Assembly: GCA_030037035.1 (NCBI GenBank)
Contig: JASHSA010000070.1
Location: 1 to 8,547 of the forward strand
Direction of reading: 5' to 3'
DNA length: 8,547 nt
Source: Thermoplasmata archaeon
GTDB lineage: Archaea; Thermoplasmatota; Thermoplasmata; Lutacidiplasmatales; UBA184
The notes under the pieces were generated by a model. It did not search any database. It was not told the origin of the DNA and saw only the letters and a program-made list of their open reading frames with translations. This document shows positions 1 through 5,943 of this stretch, piece after piece (position 1 is the first letter of the stretch; every line of letters begins with the position of its first letter). The position numbers and the translations under genes were made by a program.

Positions 1-504
1 CACGCGGACCTTCACGACGTCGAGGCGGATCGGCAGGAGCGGACGGAGCTTAGCGAGGACCTCCTGGACCTGGGCGTCGACCGGTCGGAACGGGTCGACA
101 TGGACCTTCGCCTCCAGCATCGCCGCCTCGATCCGCGCCGCCGGGTGCGGCGCGCCGGTCTGGGGGTTCATCGCGTTGCGGGCGATCGTCGCGACGATCT
201 GGCGGCGCTTTGCCTCCTGGAGCTTGTGGCGCTGCTCGGTCGTGACCTGGACCTCGCCCTTGAGCACGATCTGGCGGGCGATCTCGGCGAGGTCGCGCGT
301 GTGGAACGTCTTCTCGAGATGCTCCTCGGAGATCTTGTCGCCCTTCTTCGCGTCCTTGAAGACCTGGTCGAGGGCGAGCTTGTCGGCGAGGTTGACCGTC
401 TTGCCGTCCTTCAGCTCCTGGACCGCCTCCGGGTCGACCAGGACCTCGAACCTTGAGCCCTGGGTCTCCCAGCGGGCGATGACGGCATCCTCGACCTTCA
501 CCAT
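1..504 (-). CDS. sbds: Ribosome maturation protein SBDS/SDO1, 5' part (runs off left edge)
   Basis: This is the archaeal orthologue of the Shwachman-Bodian-Diamond protein, which in eukaryotes helps release the anti-association factor eIF6 from the large ribosomal subunit; the archaeal role is inferred to be similar. The frame opens at ATG 504-502 and stays open for 168 codons to the window edge. Residues 1 to about 90 fit the N-terminal FYSH domain (VEDAVIARWETQGSRFEVL, then FHTRDLAEIARQIVLKGEVQ at 67-86). Residues about 95-165 fit the helical second domain, with IARNAMNP and PHPAARIEAAMLEAK. The C-terminal ferredoxin-like domain lies outside the window. The start is 24 bases after the psmA stop on the same strand, with no clear Shine-Dalgarno, so it is probably co-transcribed with psmA. 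In many archaea exosome genes (rrp4, rrp41, rrp42) follow, which would lie to the left of this window. Confidence 0.93.
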   Translation of the reverse strand, partial: MVKVEDAVIARWETQGSRFEVLVDPEAVQELKDGKTVNLADKLALDQVFKDAKKGDKISEEHLEKTFHTRDLAEIARQIVLKGEVQVTTEQRHKLQEAKRRQIVATIARNAMNPQTGAPHPAARIEAAMLEAKVHVDPFRPVDAQVQEVLAKLRPLLPIRLDVVKVRV

Positions 505-528
505 CGGAAGGCCCCGGGCGGAGCGGCC

Positions 529-1278
529 CTAGCCGCGGCCGGGCTTGCCGGAGCCGCCGGCCGGGGGGAGCCGCTGGACGTAGCGCTGGATCTCGTCCGG
601 GGCGAGCCGACCCATCCCCTCGCCGACCTGGACGGTGCAGACCTCGACCTGCGCGAGGGTCCCGTTCTCCTCGAGGCCGGCGCGCAGCCCCTCGAGCGCG
701 AGGAGGATCGCCGCGTCGCGGTCGAGGTTCGGCTTGTGCTTCTGCTCGAACAGCTCCATCACCGGCCCGCGGTTGCCGCCGGTGCTCGCCGCGCGCATGC
801 TCGTGAGCGAGCCGCTCGGCTCGGTCTCGAACAGGTGGACCCCGGTGTCGTCGTAGCCGCCGACCAGCAACGCGGTGCCGAACGGGCGGACGCCGCCGAA
901 CTGGGTGTACTGCTGCTTGTAGTCGCAGATCCGCCGCACGAGCATCTCGACGCTCATCGGCTCGGCGTACGTGACGCGGTTGATCTGCGCCGCGAGGCGC
1001 GCGTAGTCGACGAGCACCCTCGCGTCGGCGACCAGGCCGGCGGTCGCGCAGCCGATGTGCTCGTCGATCTGGTGGACCTTCTCCAGGCTCGCCGCCTCGG
1101 CGAGCTTCGGGTTCGGAATCCGACGGTCGGCGATCAGGACGACGCCGTTGCCGTAGACGACCCCGGCGGTGGTCGCTCCGCGGCGCACCGCCTCGCGCGC
1201 GTACTCGACCTGGAAGAGGCGTCCGTCCGGGGAGAAGACCGTGATCGCCCGGTCGTAGGCCATCTGGCCCGGTTGCAT
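529..1278 (-). CDS. psmA: Proteasome alpha subunit (20S core)
   Basis: This protein forms the outer heptameric rings of the cytoplasmic 20S proteasome, which gate the chamber and dock ATPases such as PAN. From the chosen start it has 249 residues, normal for the family. The N-terminal alpha signature is at 8-31 (YDRAITVFSPDGRLFQVEYA and following). K67 in the stretch ASLEKVHQID aligns with Lys66 of the Thermoplasma protein, which receives the ATPase C-terminus. GGVRPFGTALLVGG is a conserved core strand. As expected for an alpha subunit there is no catalytic N-terminal threonine. The frame is open to GTG 1308, but ATG 1278 gives the Thermoplasma-type N-terminus, and a TATA box at 1320-1325 predicts transcription starting near 1297, inside the longer frame. 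GGAGGAG at 1291-1297 and GGTG at 1282-1285 could bind 16S rRNA. The C-terminus carries a Pro/Gly-rich tail. It leads the psmA-SBDS unit. Confidence 0.96.
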   Translation of the reverse strand: MQPGQMAYDRAITVFSPDGRLFQVEYAREAVRRGATTAGVVYGNGVVLIADRRIPNPKLAEAASLEKVHQIDEHIGCATAGLVADARVLVDYARLAAQINRVTYAEPMSVEMLVRRICDYKQQYTQFGGVRPFGTALLVGGYDDTGVHLFETEPSGSLTSMRAASTGGNRGPVMELFEQKHKPNLDRDAAILLALEGLRAGLEENGTLAQVEVCTVQVGEGMGRLAPDEIQRYVQRLPPAGGSGKPGRG

Positions 1279-1319
1279 CTCCACCGGCGTCTCCTCCGGC
1301 GCGCCCACCGACGGGTCCC

Positions 1320-1325
1320 TTATAA
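1320..1325 (-). promoter_or_regulatory. TATA box for psmA (palindromic TTATAA)
   Basis: TTATAA stands out in very GC-rich surroundings. On the minus strand it lies 42 bases before the psmA ATG at 1278, so initiation about 25 bases downstream gives a leader of roughly 20 bases that includes GGAGGAG. Because the hexamer is its own reverse complement it could also serve the plus-strand DUF255 gene, with a leader of about 75 bases. Confidence 0.6.
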
Positions 1326-1405
1326 CGCCCGCCGGGGCGGTAACGTCCCGTCCACCGGCTTACCCGCCCCTCGCCCGCCGCGGAAGGGAAACCGTAACGT
1401 TCCCG
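1323..1405 (+). repeat. Three TAACG-n-CCCG elements in the divergent promoter region
   Basis: The region between psmA and the DUF255 gene holds TAACGCCCG at 1323-1331, TAACGTCCCG at 1341-1350 and TAACGTTCCCG at 1395-1405. The second and third share an upstream G (GTAACGT). The third sits inside an imperfect dyad, GGGAA at 1386-1390 facing TTCCC at 1400-1404, and in the only other A/T-leaning patch of the region (about 1385-1401). That patch is placed where a TATA element for a nearly leaderless DUF255 transcript would be expected. The copies could be operator sites for a shared regulator; that is inference, and nine-to-eleven-base similarity may be chance. Confidence 0.3.
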
Positions 1406-1422
1406 CCTCGGTCCTCCGGCCC

Positions 1423-3528
1423 GTGGACGACGAACCCGCGGCGACAGCCCCGCGCCGGTCCCGCCTCGCCGGCGCCAGCTCGGCGTACCTGCGGGCCGCC
1501 GCGGAGCAGCCGATCGACTGGCACCCGTGGGGAACGGAGCCGTTCGAGCTGGCGAAGCGCTCCGGGCGGCCGGTCCTGGTCGACATCGGCGCCGCGTGGT
1601 GCCACTGGTGCCACGTCATGGACGAAGGGACCTACGCCGACGCCGAGGTCGCGAAGCTCCTGCGCCAGCACTTCGTCGCCGTCAAGGTCGACCGCGACGA
1701 GCATCCGGAGGTCGACCGGCGCTTCCAGCGCCAGGTCGCCGCGCTGAGCGGCGAGGGCGGCTGGCCGCTCACGGCGTTCCTTACGCCGGACGGGGAGGCG
1801 TTCTTCGGCGGGACGTACTTCCCGCCGACCGACGGCCACGGTCGGCCGGGGTTCCGTCGCCTGCTGCGCGAGATCGTCCGCATCTGGGTCGAGGAGCCGG
1901 AGCGCGTGCGGGACAGCGCGACGACCGTGCGCGACGCGCTCGCGCGCACGGCGAAGGCGCCCGCCGGCCCGCCGACCGAGCTCGCCGCGTTCGTCGAGCG
2001 GGTCGTGCGCGAGATCGGCTCGAGCTTCGACCCGGCGTACGGCGGCTTCGGATCCGCGCCGAAGTTCCCGCACCCGAGCGCGATCGCGCTCCTGCTCGAG
2101 GAGGAGTTCCGGCGGGGGGACGCGACGTGCGGCGAGCGCGCTCACGAGACGCTGCTCGCCATGGCGAACGGGGGGATCTACGACCAGCTCGGCGGCGGCT
2201 TCCACCGCTACTCGACCGACGAGGGCTGGCACGTCCCCCACTTCGAGAAGATGGGCATCGACAACGCCGAGCTCCTCGCCGTCTACGTCGACGGCTACCG
2301 GCGCTTCCCCGAGCCTCGCCTCGAGGAGGTCGTGCGCGGCACGGTCCGCTGGGCGCGGGACGTCCTCGGCGACCCGGCGGGCGGCTGGGGGTCGAGCCAG
2401 GACGCCGACAACGCCCCCGGCGACGACGGCGGCTACTTCACCTGGACCCGCGCGGAGCTGCGGCAGGCGCTCGAGCCGGAGGAGGCGCGTCTCCTCGTCC
2501 GGGCGTTCGGCCTCGGGACCGACGCGCGGATGCCCCACGACCCGGACCGCAACGTCCTGTTCCGGATGCTGCCCATCCCGGAAGCGGCGGAAGGGCTCGC
2601 GACGGGCGTGCCGCCGGAGGGGCTGTTCGCGCGGGGATGCGCGAAGCTGCTCGACGTTCGCGCCCAGCGTCCGAGCCCCCAGGTCGACCGAGCCCTCTAC
2701 GCGTCGATCAACGGCCGGTTCATCGCGGCGCACGTCTCCGCGTCGCTCGTCTTCCGCGAACCGACCTGGCTCGCGGAGGCGGTCCGCGCGGCCGACCGGT
2801 GGCTCGCGCACGGTCACGACGCCTCGCGGGGGATCGCCCACCGCCTCGCGGAGGACGGGGCCTACGGCTTCGGCCTCCTGGACGACCAGGTGAGCTTCGC
2901 CGCCGGGCTGCTCGAGCTCTCCGTCGCGGCGCGCGAGCCCCGCTACCTCGACGCCGCTCGGACGATCCTCGAGCTCGTCGACCGGGAGTTCCGCGGCGAG
3001 GACGGCCTGCTGCGGGACGTCGCGCCGAAGCTGTACGACGGCCCGAAGGTCGGGGGGGCGGGCGAGCCGGCGTATCCGCTCGAGGACAATCCCCACCTGA
3101 GCGCGAACGCCGGCGCGGTGTTCGCCTTCGCGCGCCTCGGACGGCTGCTGCACGACGACCGATGGCTCGGGCTCGCCCGTGCGCTCCTCGTCCCGGTGAC
3201 GGCCCGCCTCGGCGGTGCCGGTCTCTTCGCGGCGGGCTCGGCGCTCGGCGCCGCGACCCTCGAGATCCCGCCGGTCCAGGTGGTCGTCGAGGGGACCGGC
3301 TCGGGGGCGGCCGAGCTCCTGCAGGCCGCGCAGAGGACGTACCGGCCCGGCGTCGTCGTCTTTGACGGGACCCCGCCGGCGCCGTTCTCGCTCCCGGGGC
3401 TCACGGCCGCGCCGAGCACGGCCGGCGCCCGGGCAACCGTCTGCTACGAGACGAGCTGCGCGCCGCCCGTGGTCGAGCCGGAGCGGCTCGTCGAACTGCT
3501 CCGGAGACCTACTCCCTCCGGCGCGTAA
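1423..3528 (+). CDS. DUF255 thioredoxin-domain protein (YyaL/SSP411-like)
   Basis: Members of this family join an N-terminal thioredoxin-like domain to an (alpha/alpha) barrel resembling N-acylglucosamine 2-epimerases and six-hairpin glycosidases; no physiological reaction is established. The 701 residues from GTG 1423 match the usual length of about 680-700. RLAGASSAYLRAAAEQPIDW at 14-33 is the family N-terminus. The redox motif WCHWCH is at 59-64 with C60 and C63, followed by GGWPLTAFLTPDG from 112 and FFGGTYFPP. The second part shows YGGFGSAPKFPHPS from 206, GGIYDQLGGGFHRYST, HFEKMGIDNA at 273-282 and SSQDAD at 324-329. The family usually reads HFEKMLYDNA or similar, so GI for LY is unusual. 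The frame is open upstream to 736, but that part is antisense to psmA and lacks family sequence. GTG 1423 is the only plausible start just before the conserved N-terminus; no strong Shine-Dalgarno is seen. No signal peptide, so probably cytoplasmic. It is divergent from psmA. Confidence 0.93.
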   Translation: MDDEPAATAPRRSRLAGASSAYLRAAAEQPIDWHPWGTEPFELAKRSGRPVLVDIGAAWCHWCHVMDEGTYADAEVAKLLRQHFVAVKVDRDEHPEVDRRFQRQVAALSGEGGWPLTAFLTPDGEAFFGGTYFPPTDGHGRPGFRRLLREIVRIWVEEPERVRDSATTVRDALARTAKAPAGPPTELAAFVERVVREIGSSFDPAYGGFGSAPKFPHPSAIALLLEEEFRRGDATCGERAHETLLAMANGGIYDQLGGGFHRYSTDEGWHVPHFEKMGIDNAELLAVYVDGYRRFPEPRLEEVVRGTVRWARDVLGDPAGGWGSSQDADNAPGDDGGYFTWTRAELRQALEPEEARLLVRAFGLGTDARMPHDPDRNVLFRMLPIPEAAEGLATGVPPEGLFARGCAKLLDVRAQRPSPQVDRALYASINGRFIAAHVSASLVFREPTWLAEAVRAADRWLAHGHDASRGIAHRLAEDGAYGFGLLDDQVSFAAGLLELSVAAREPRYLDAARTILELVDREFRGEDGLLRDVAPKLYDGPKVGGAGEPAYPLEDNPHLSANAGAVFAFARLGRLLHDDRWLGLARALLVPVTARLGGAGLFAAGSALGAATLEIPPVQVVVEGTGSGAAELLQAAQRTYRPGVVVFDGTPPAPFSLPGLTAAPSTAGARATVCYETSCAPPVVEPERLVELLRRPTPSGA

Positions 3529-4282
3529 CGAGCCGGCCGAGGTCGGTGCCGTCGAGCAGGTAGGCCCGCGCCTCGCCTCGCGCGAGGAACCGCCCGTAGA
3601 GGAACGAGCGCCCTCGCTCCGGCCGCTCGCGGTTCAGCGCTTCGCTCCCCGCGAGCGGGTGGAACGCCGGTAGGACGATCAGCTCCTGGACCGGGGCGCG
3701 CCGGCCGCTCGGCCGTGCGACCCCTTCGCCGTGCCGGTAGTCGACCCGCAGCCAGACGCGCCGCTTGCCGTCCGGCGCGTCGGCGGTCGGCGCGAAGCGA
3801 AACCCCGGGTGGAGGTGCCCGGCGACGAGCGTCGGGGACGACAGCACCCGCGACGACGGCCAGCGATGGCCGTGGAAGATCCCCACGGGCCCCACGACGG
3901 CGCCCTCGGAGGGATGGACGACGACCTCCCTCGGCAGGTGACGAACGAGCCCGACGTCGTGGTTCCCGAGGACGACCTCGGGGACGACCCCCGCGTCGAG
4001 CAGCGTCGCGAAGACGTCGAAGACGACCGGCCTCAGCCAGGGCGGGACGCCCACGATCGGGTGCTTGACGTCCCCGGCGACGAGCAGACGCCGTGCCCGC
4101 GCCCGCGCGCAGAGCCCGACGAGGTGCTCGGCGATCTCGGGAGCGGAGGCCCCGGGAGGGCCGAGAGGCGCGCTCGGGGTCGCGGCGAGTCCCAGGTGGA
4201 GGTCGGCGATCACGACGAGACCGGAGTCCCGGTCCGGGGCCGCGCGGACGAGGAGCGCAGGCTCGGGCTCCAGCGGCCGCAC
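3509..4282 (-). CDS. Metallophosphoesterase, COG1407-type (ICC-like)
   Basis: This is a calcineurin-like phosphoesterase of the archaeal COG1407 kind; its substrate is unknown. From GTG 4282 it has 257 residues. All dinuclear-metal motifs are present: ADLHLG (D27, H29), GDVKH (D71, H74), GNHD at 106-109, HGH ending at H139, and GHLH at 155-158. It should therefore be an active cytoplasmic phosphodiesterase or nuclease. The frame stays open to GTG 4381 and TTG 4387, but those extra 33-35 residues are an Arg/Pro-rich stretch with no family character. GTG 4282 places MRPLEPEPALLV directly before the first strand, as in relatives. Neither start has a convincing Shine-Dalgarno, so the start is uncertain. 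The upstream gene on the same strand ends 175 bases away, and no TATA box is visible between them, so co-transcription is possible. The 3' end overlaps the convergent DUF255 gene by 20 bases. Confidence 0.9.
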   Translation of the reverse strand: MRPLEPEPALLVRAAPDRDSGLVVIADLHLGLAATPSAPLGPPGASAPEIAEHLVGLCARARARRLLVAGDVKHPIVGVPPWLRPVVFDVFATLLDAGVVPEVVLGNHDVGLVRHLPREVVVHPSEGAVVGPVGIFHGHRWPSSRVLSSPTLVAGHLHPGFRFAPTADAPDGKRRVWLRVDYRHGEGVARPSGRRAPVQELIVLPAFHPLAGSEALNRERPERGRSFLYGRFLARGEARAYLLDGTDLGRLVTRRRE

Positions 4283-4457
4283 GACGGGGGGGCCCCCGAC
4301 CGCGTCACGACGCCCGCGACGCCGGGTCGGAGCCGAGGGCCGCGATCGCTCGGGGCGGAGCCTCCCGGGGCGGGGGGACACCGGCAAGCGCCCGCGGCGG
4401 AGCGCTCGGGAGCCTCCGGGTCGAGAAGGAGCGGGGGGGCGCGGCGTACGAGGGACC
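4283..4457. other. Gap or possible 5' extension of the phosphoesterase gene
   Basis: This GC-rich stretch lies between the stop of the small membrane protein gene and the preferred phosphoesterase start. I see no TATA-like box, tRNA or separate gene. Part of it (4283-4387) would be coding if the phosphoesterase starts at TTG 4387 or GTG 4381. Its translation in that frame is Arg/Pro-rich, which favours noncoding sequence. Confidence 0.4.
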
Positions 4458-4823
4458 CTAGCGGCCGCCGACGACGAAGACGACCCCGCCGACGAGGGTC
4501 AGGAGGGCCCCGAGCAGCGCGAGGACCCCCGAGCCGAAGCCGAGCTCCAGCCAGCCGACGATGACGACGACGATCAGGACGACCCCGGCGACGGTCGCGC
4601 GTCCCTCGCGCGGGACCCCTCCGAGCAGCGAGAACGCCCCGATGATCAACGCCGCGACCAGCAGGATCAGCGCCTGGTCGAACGGATAGTAGGCGTGTCC
4701 CGCGTGGCCGACCGCGACCGTGAAGACGCCCCGCGCGAGCGCGAGCAGGCCTTCGAGCGCGATCAGCACCGCGCCGAGGAGGCCGAAGATGACGCCGATC
4801 CGTCGGTCGGTGTGGTCGTCCAC
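4458..4823 (-). CDS. Small four-helix membrane protein of unknown function
   Basis: The 121-residue product is not a family I recognise. It is almost entirely hydrophobic, with four likely transmembrane segments at about 9-30 (IGVIFGLLGAVLIALEGLLA), 49-70, 76-95 and 97-118. A short charged N-terminus (MDDHTDRR) precedes the first. The loop between helices 1 and 2 (about 38-50) contains two histidines and two tyrosines (VGHAGHAYYPFDQ), and a basic loop PREGR lies between helices 2 and 3. No catalytic or transporter signature is visible; it resembles other small integral membrane proteins built as two hairpins. The start is GTG 4823, with TTTAGTT at 4855-4861 at a suitable distance for a promoter. 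The hydrophobic periodicity holds only in this frame, which supports it as real despite long shadow frames here. It is divergent from the COG1395 HTH gene and may be transcribed together with the phosphoesterase downstream. Confidence 0.78.
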   Translation of the reverse strand: MDDHTDRRIGVIFGLLGAVLIALEGLLALARGVFTVAVGHAGHAYYPFDQALILLVAALIIGAFSLLGGVPREGRATVAGVVLIVVVIVGWLELGFGSGVLALLGALLTLVGGVVFVVGGR

Positions 4824-4854
4824 GCCTGCCTCGGCCCGGCCGGACCCGCGTCCG

Positions 4855-4861
4855 AACTAAA
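4855..4861 (-). promoter_or_regulatory. Weak TATA-like box for the membrane protein gene
   Basis: TTTAGTT on the minus strand is centred 35 bases before GTG 4823. Initiation about 25 bases downstream would give a leader near 10 bases. It is the most A/T-rich spot on this side of the divergent region. The perfect inverted repeat at 4868-4889 lies immediately upstream of it, where the BRE or an activator site would be. Confidence 0.4.
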
Positions 4862-4867
4862 GGAGCG

Positions 4868-4889
4868 TCGGCGCCCTCGGGGGCGCCGA
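4868..4889. repeat. Perfect 9-bp inverted repeat with 4-base loop
   Basis: TCGGCGCCC at 4868-4876 and GGGCGCCGA at 4881-4889 are exact reverse complements separated by TCGG. A second, weaker dyad follows: CTCGG at 4895-4899 and CCGAG at 4904-4908. Both lie between the divergent TATA-like boxes at 4855-4861 and 4926-4934, outside any gene. A dimeric regulator binding site is a possible role, perhaps for the adjacent HTH protein. An RNA hairpin is less likely because predicted transcription starts lie outside it on both sides. Confidence 0.5.
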
Positions 4890-4925
4890 GCGGGCTCGGT
4901 GCCCCGAGAGAGCCGGAGATAGGCA

Positions 4926-4934
4926 TTTATATAG
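4926..4934 (+). promoter_or_regulatory. Strong TATA box for the HTH/TraB-like unit
   Basis: TTTATATAG is a near-consensus archaeal TATA box in GC-rich surroundings. Its centre is about 36 bases before ATG 4966, so transcription should start near 4955 and give a leader of about 10 bases. A G-rich run with GGAG ends two bases before the ATG, closer than a normal Shine-Dalgarno, which suggests near-leaderless initiation. Confidence 0.75.
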
Positions 4935-4965
4935 TAGCGGAAACTGGATTCCTTCCGGGGGAGCG

Positions 4966-5943
4966 ATGGGTCGACCGCGCGAACGCTGGATCGAGCGCAT
5001 CCGCGGCATGCTCGAGCAGGCCGGCTTCTACGTCGCCGCCACGACCGGCGCGCGGCCGTCGAGCTTCGACCTGGTCGCCCGACGGGACGCGACGCTCTTG
5101 CTGATCAAGGCGCTGAAGAACATCGACGCGCTGGACGCCGACGAGGCTCGCCGCCTCCGCGAGCTCGGGCGGCTCTTCCCGGCGATCGTCCTCGTCCTCG
5201 GCCAGCGCTCCGGGCTCTCCGAGCTCGAGGAGGGGGTCGTCTACACGCGCTACGGCGTGCCGATCGTCCACGAGGGAACGCTCCGAGAGTACCTCGACAA
5301 GGCGCTCCCGCCGTTCCTGTACGCGAGCCCGGGGGGCGTCTTCGCCCACCTGGACGGCGAGCGGCTCCGCGAGCTGCGGCTCGAGCGGGGGCTCTCGCTC
5401 GGCGCCCTCGCGTCGATCGCGGGAGTCTCCCGGCGCGCGGTCCAGCTCTACGAGGAGGGCCAGGGGGCCGAAGCGAGCGTCGTCGCCCGCATCGAGGAGT
5501 ACTTCAACGAGCCCCTCGTCCGTCCGCTCGTCCTGTTCGAGCTCCCGCGGCCGGCCTCGCCGGGCTCCTCCGACGCGGAGGCGACGGCCGCGACCGCCGG
5601 GCCCCCCGCGCCGACCGGCGACGCGCTCCGGGACGGGGTCTTCCGCCAGCTCGACGGGCTCGGCCTCGAGGTCACCGTGACCGTGCGGGCCCCGTTCGAC
5701 GCGCTCGCGCGGGCGCAGGAGATCCTCCTCACCGGGGTCGGGAGCCTCCGCACCGCCGCCCGCCGCGCCGAGCTCCTCCACGGGATCGCGAGGGTCGCCG
5801 AGGGCCACGCGATGTACGTCGTGCGCGAGGAGGTCCACCGGCGCACGATCGCCGGGCTTCCGATCCTCACCGTCGCCGAGCTCAAGCGCCACCGCGGCCC
5901 CGAGGAGCTGCTCGAGTCGATCGCCGAGCGCGAGGGCGCGTGA
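4966..5943 (+). CDS. Archaeal HTH-type transcriptional regulator, COG1395 family
   Basis: This matches the archaeal family annotated as putative HTH-type transcriptional regulatory protein; its targets are unknown. The 325 residues show three parts. Residues 1-120 look like a RecB-nuclease-like fold (SSFDLVARR at 32-40, LLLIKALKNID at 44-54, VVYTRYGVPIVHE at 91-103). D35 is kept, but the position before the lysine reads LIK rather than the catalytic ExK, so nuclease activity is doubtful. Residues 130-180 are a Cro/CI-type helix-turn-helix (GERLRELRLERGLSLGALAS, then AGVSRRAVQLYEEG). A Pro/Ala/Ser linker at about 195-220 leads to a conserved C-terminal domain (about 221-320) whose end holds VVREEVHRRTIAGLPILT. 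ATG 4966 is supported by the TATA box at 4926-4934. The stop overlaps the next start by 4 bases, so the two products are probably made together. Autoregulation through the inverted repeat upstream is possible. Confidence 0.88.
   Translation: MGRPRERWIERIRGMLEQAGFYVAATTGARPSSFDLVARRDATLLLIKALKNIDALDADEARRLRELGRLFPAIVLVLGQRSGLSELEEGVVYTRYGVPIVHEGTLREYLDKALPPFLYASPGGVFAHLDGERLRELRLERGLSLGALASIAGVSRRAVQLYEEGQGAEASVVARIEEYFNEPLVRPLVLFELPRPASPGSSDAEATAATAGPPAPTGDALRDGVFRQLDGLGLEVTVTVRAPFDALARAQEILLTGVGSLRTAARRAELLHGIARVAEGHAMYVVREEVHRRTIAGLPILTVAELKRHRGPEELLESIAEREGA

Noticed and set aside
736..1422. Upstream extension of the DUF255 frame
   Set aside because: It is antisense to psmA, has no thioredoxin or DUF255 sequence, and would cross both promoters; the family N-terminus begins just after 1423.
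1360..3153. 597-codon minus-strand open frame opposite DUF255
   Set aside because: It is Arg/Glu/Val-rich with no family motifs and lies antisense to a well-supported gene; long antisense frames are expected at this GC content.
1527..3365. 612-codon plus-strand frame overlapping DUF255
   Set aside because: Extremely Arg/Pro/Gly-rich out-of-frame shadow of the DUF255 gene.
4868..4889. Hairpin as a transcription terminator
   Set aside because: It lies between divergent promoters, upstream of both genes, and has no following T-run.
4065..4922. Plus-strand frame with an Asp/Glu/Arg-rich product
   Set aside because: Shadow of the phosphoesterase and membrane protein genes; acidic low-complexity sequence without motifs.
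4210..4926. 238-codon minus-strand frame across the membrane protein gene
   Set aside because: Arg/Pro/Gly-rich product running through a promoter region; the other minus frame gives four clean hydrophobic helices.
4927..5892. 321-codon minus-strand frame opposite the HTH gene
   Set aside because: Acidic, repetitive composition typical of GC-rich antisense frames; would start at the TATA box of the real gene.
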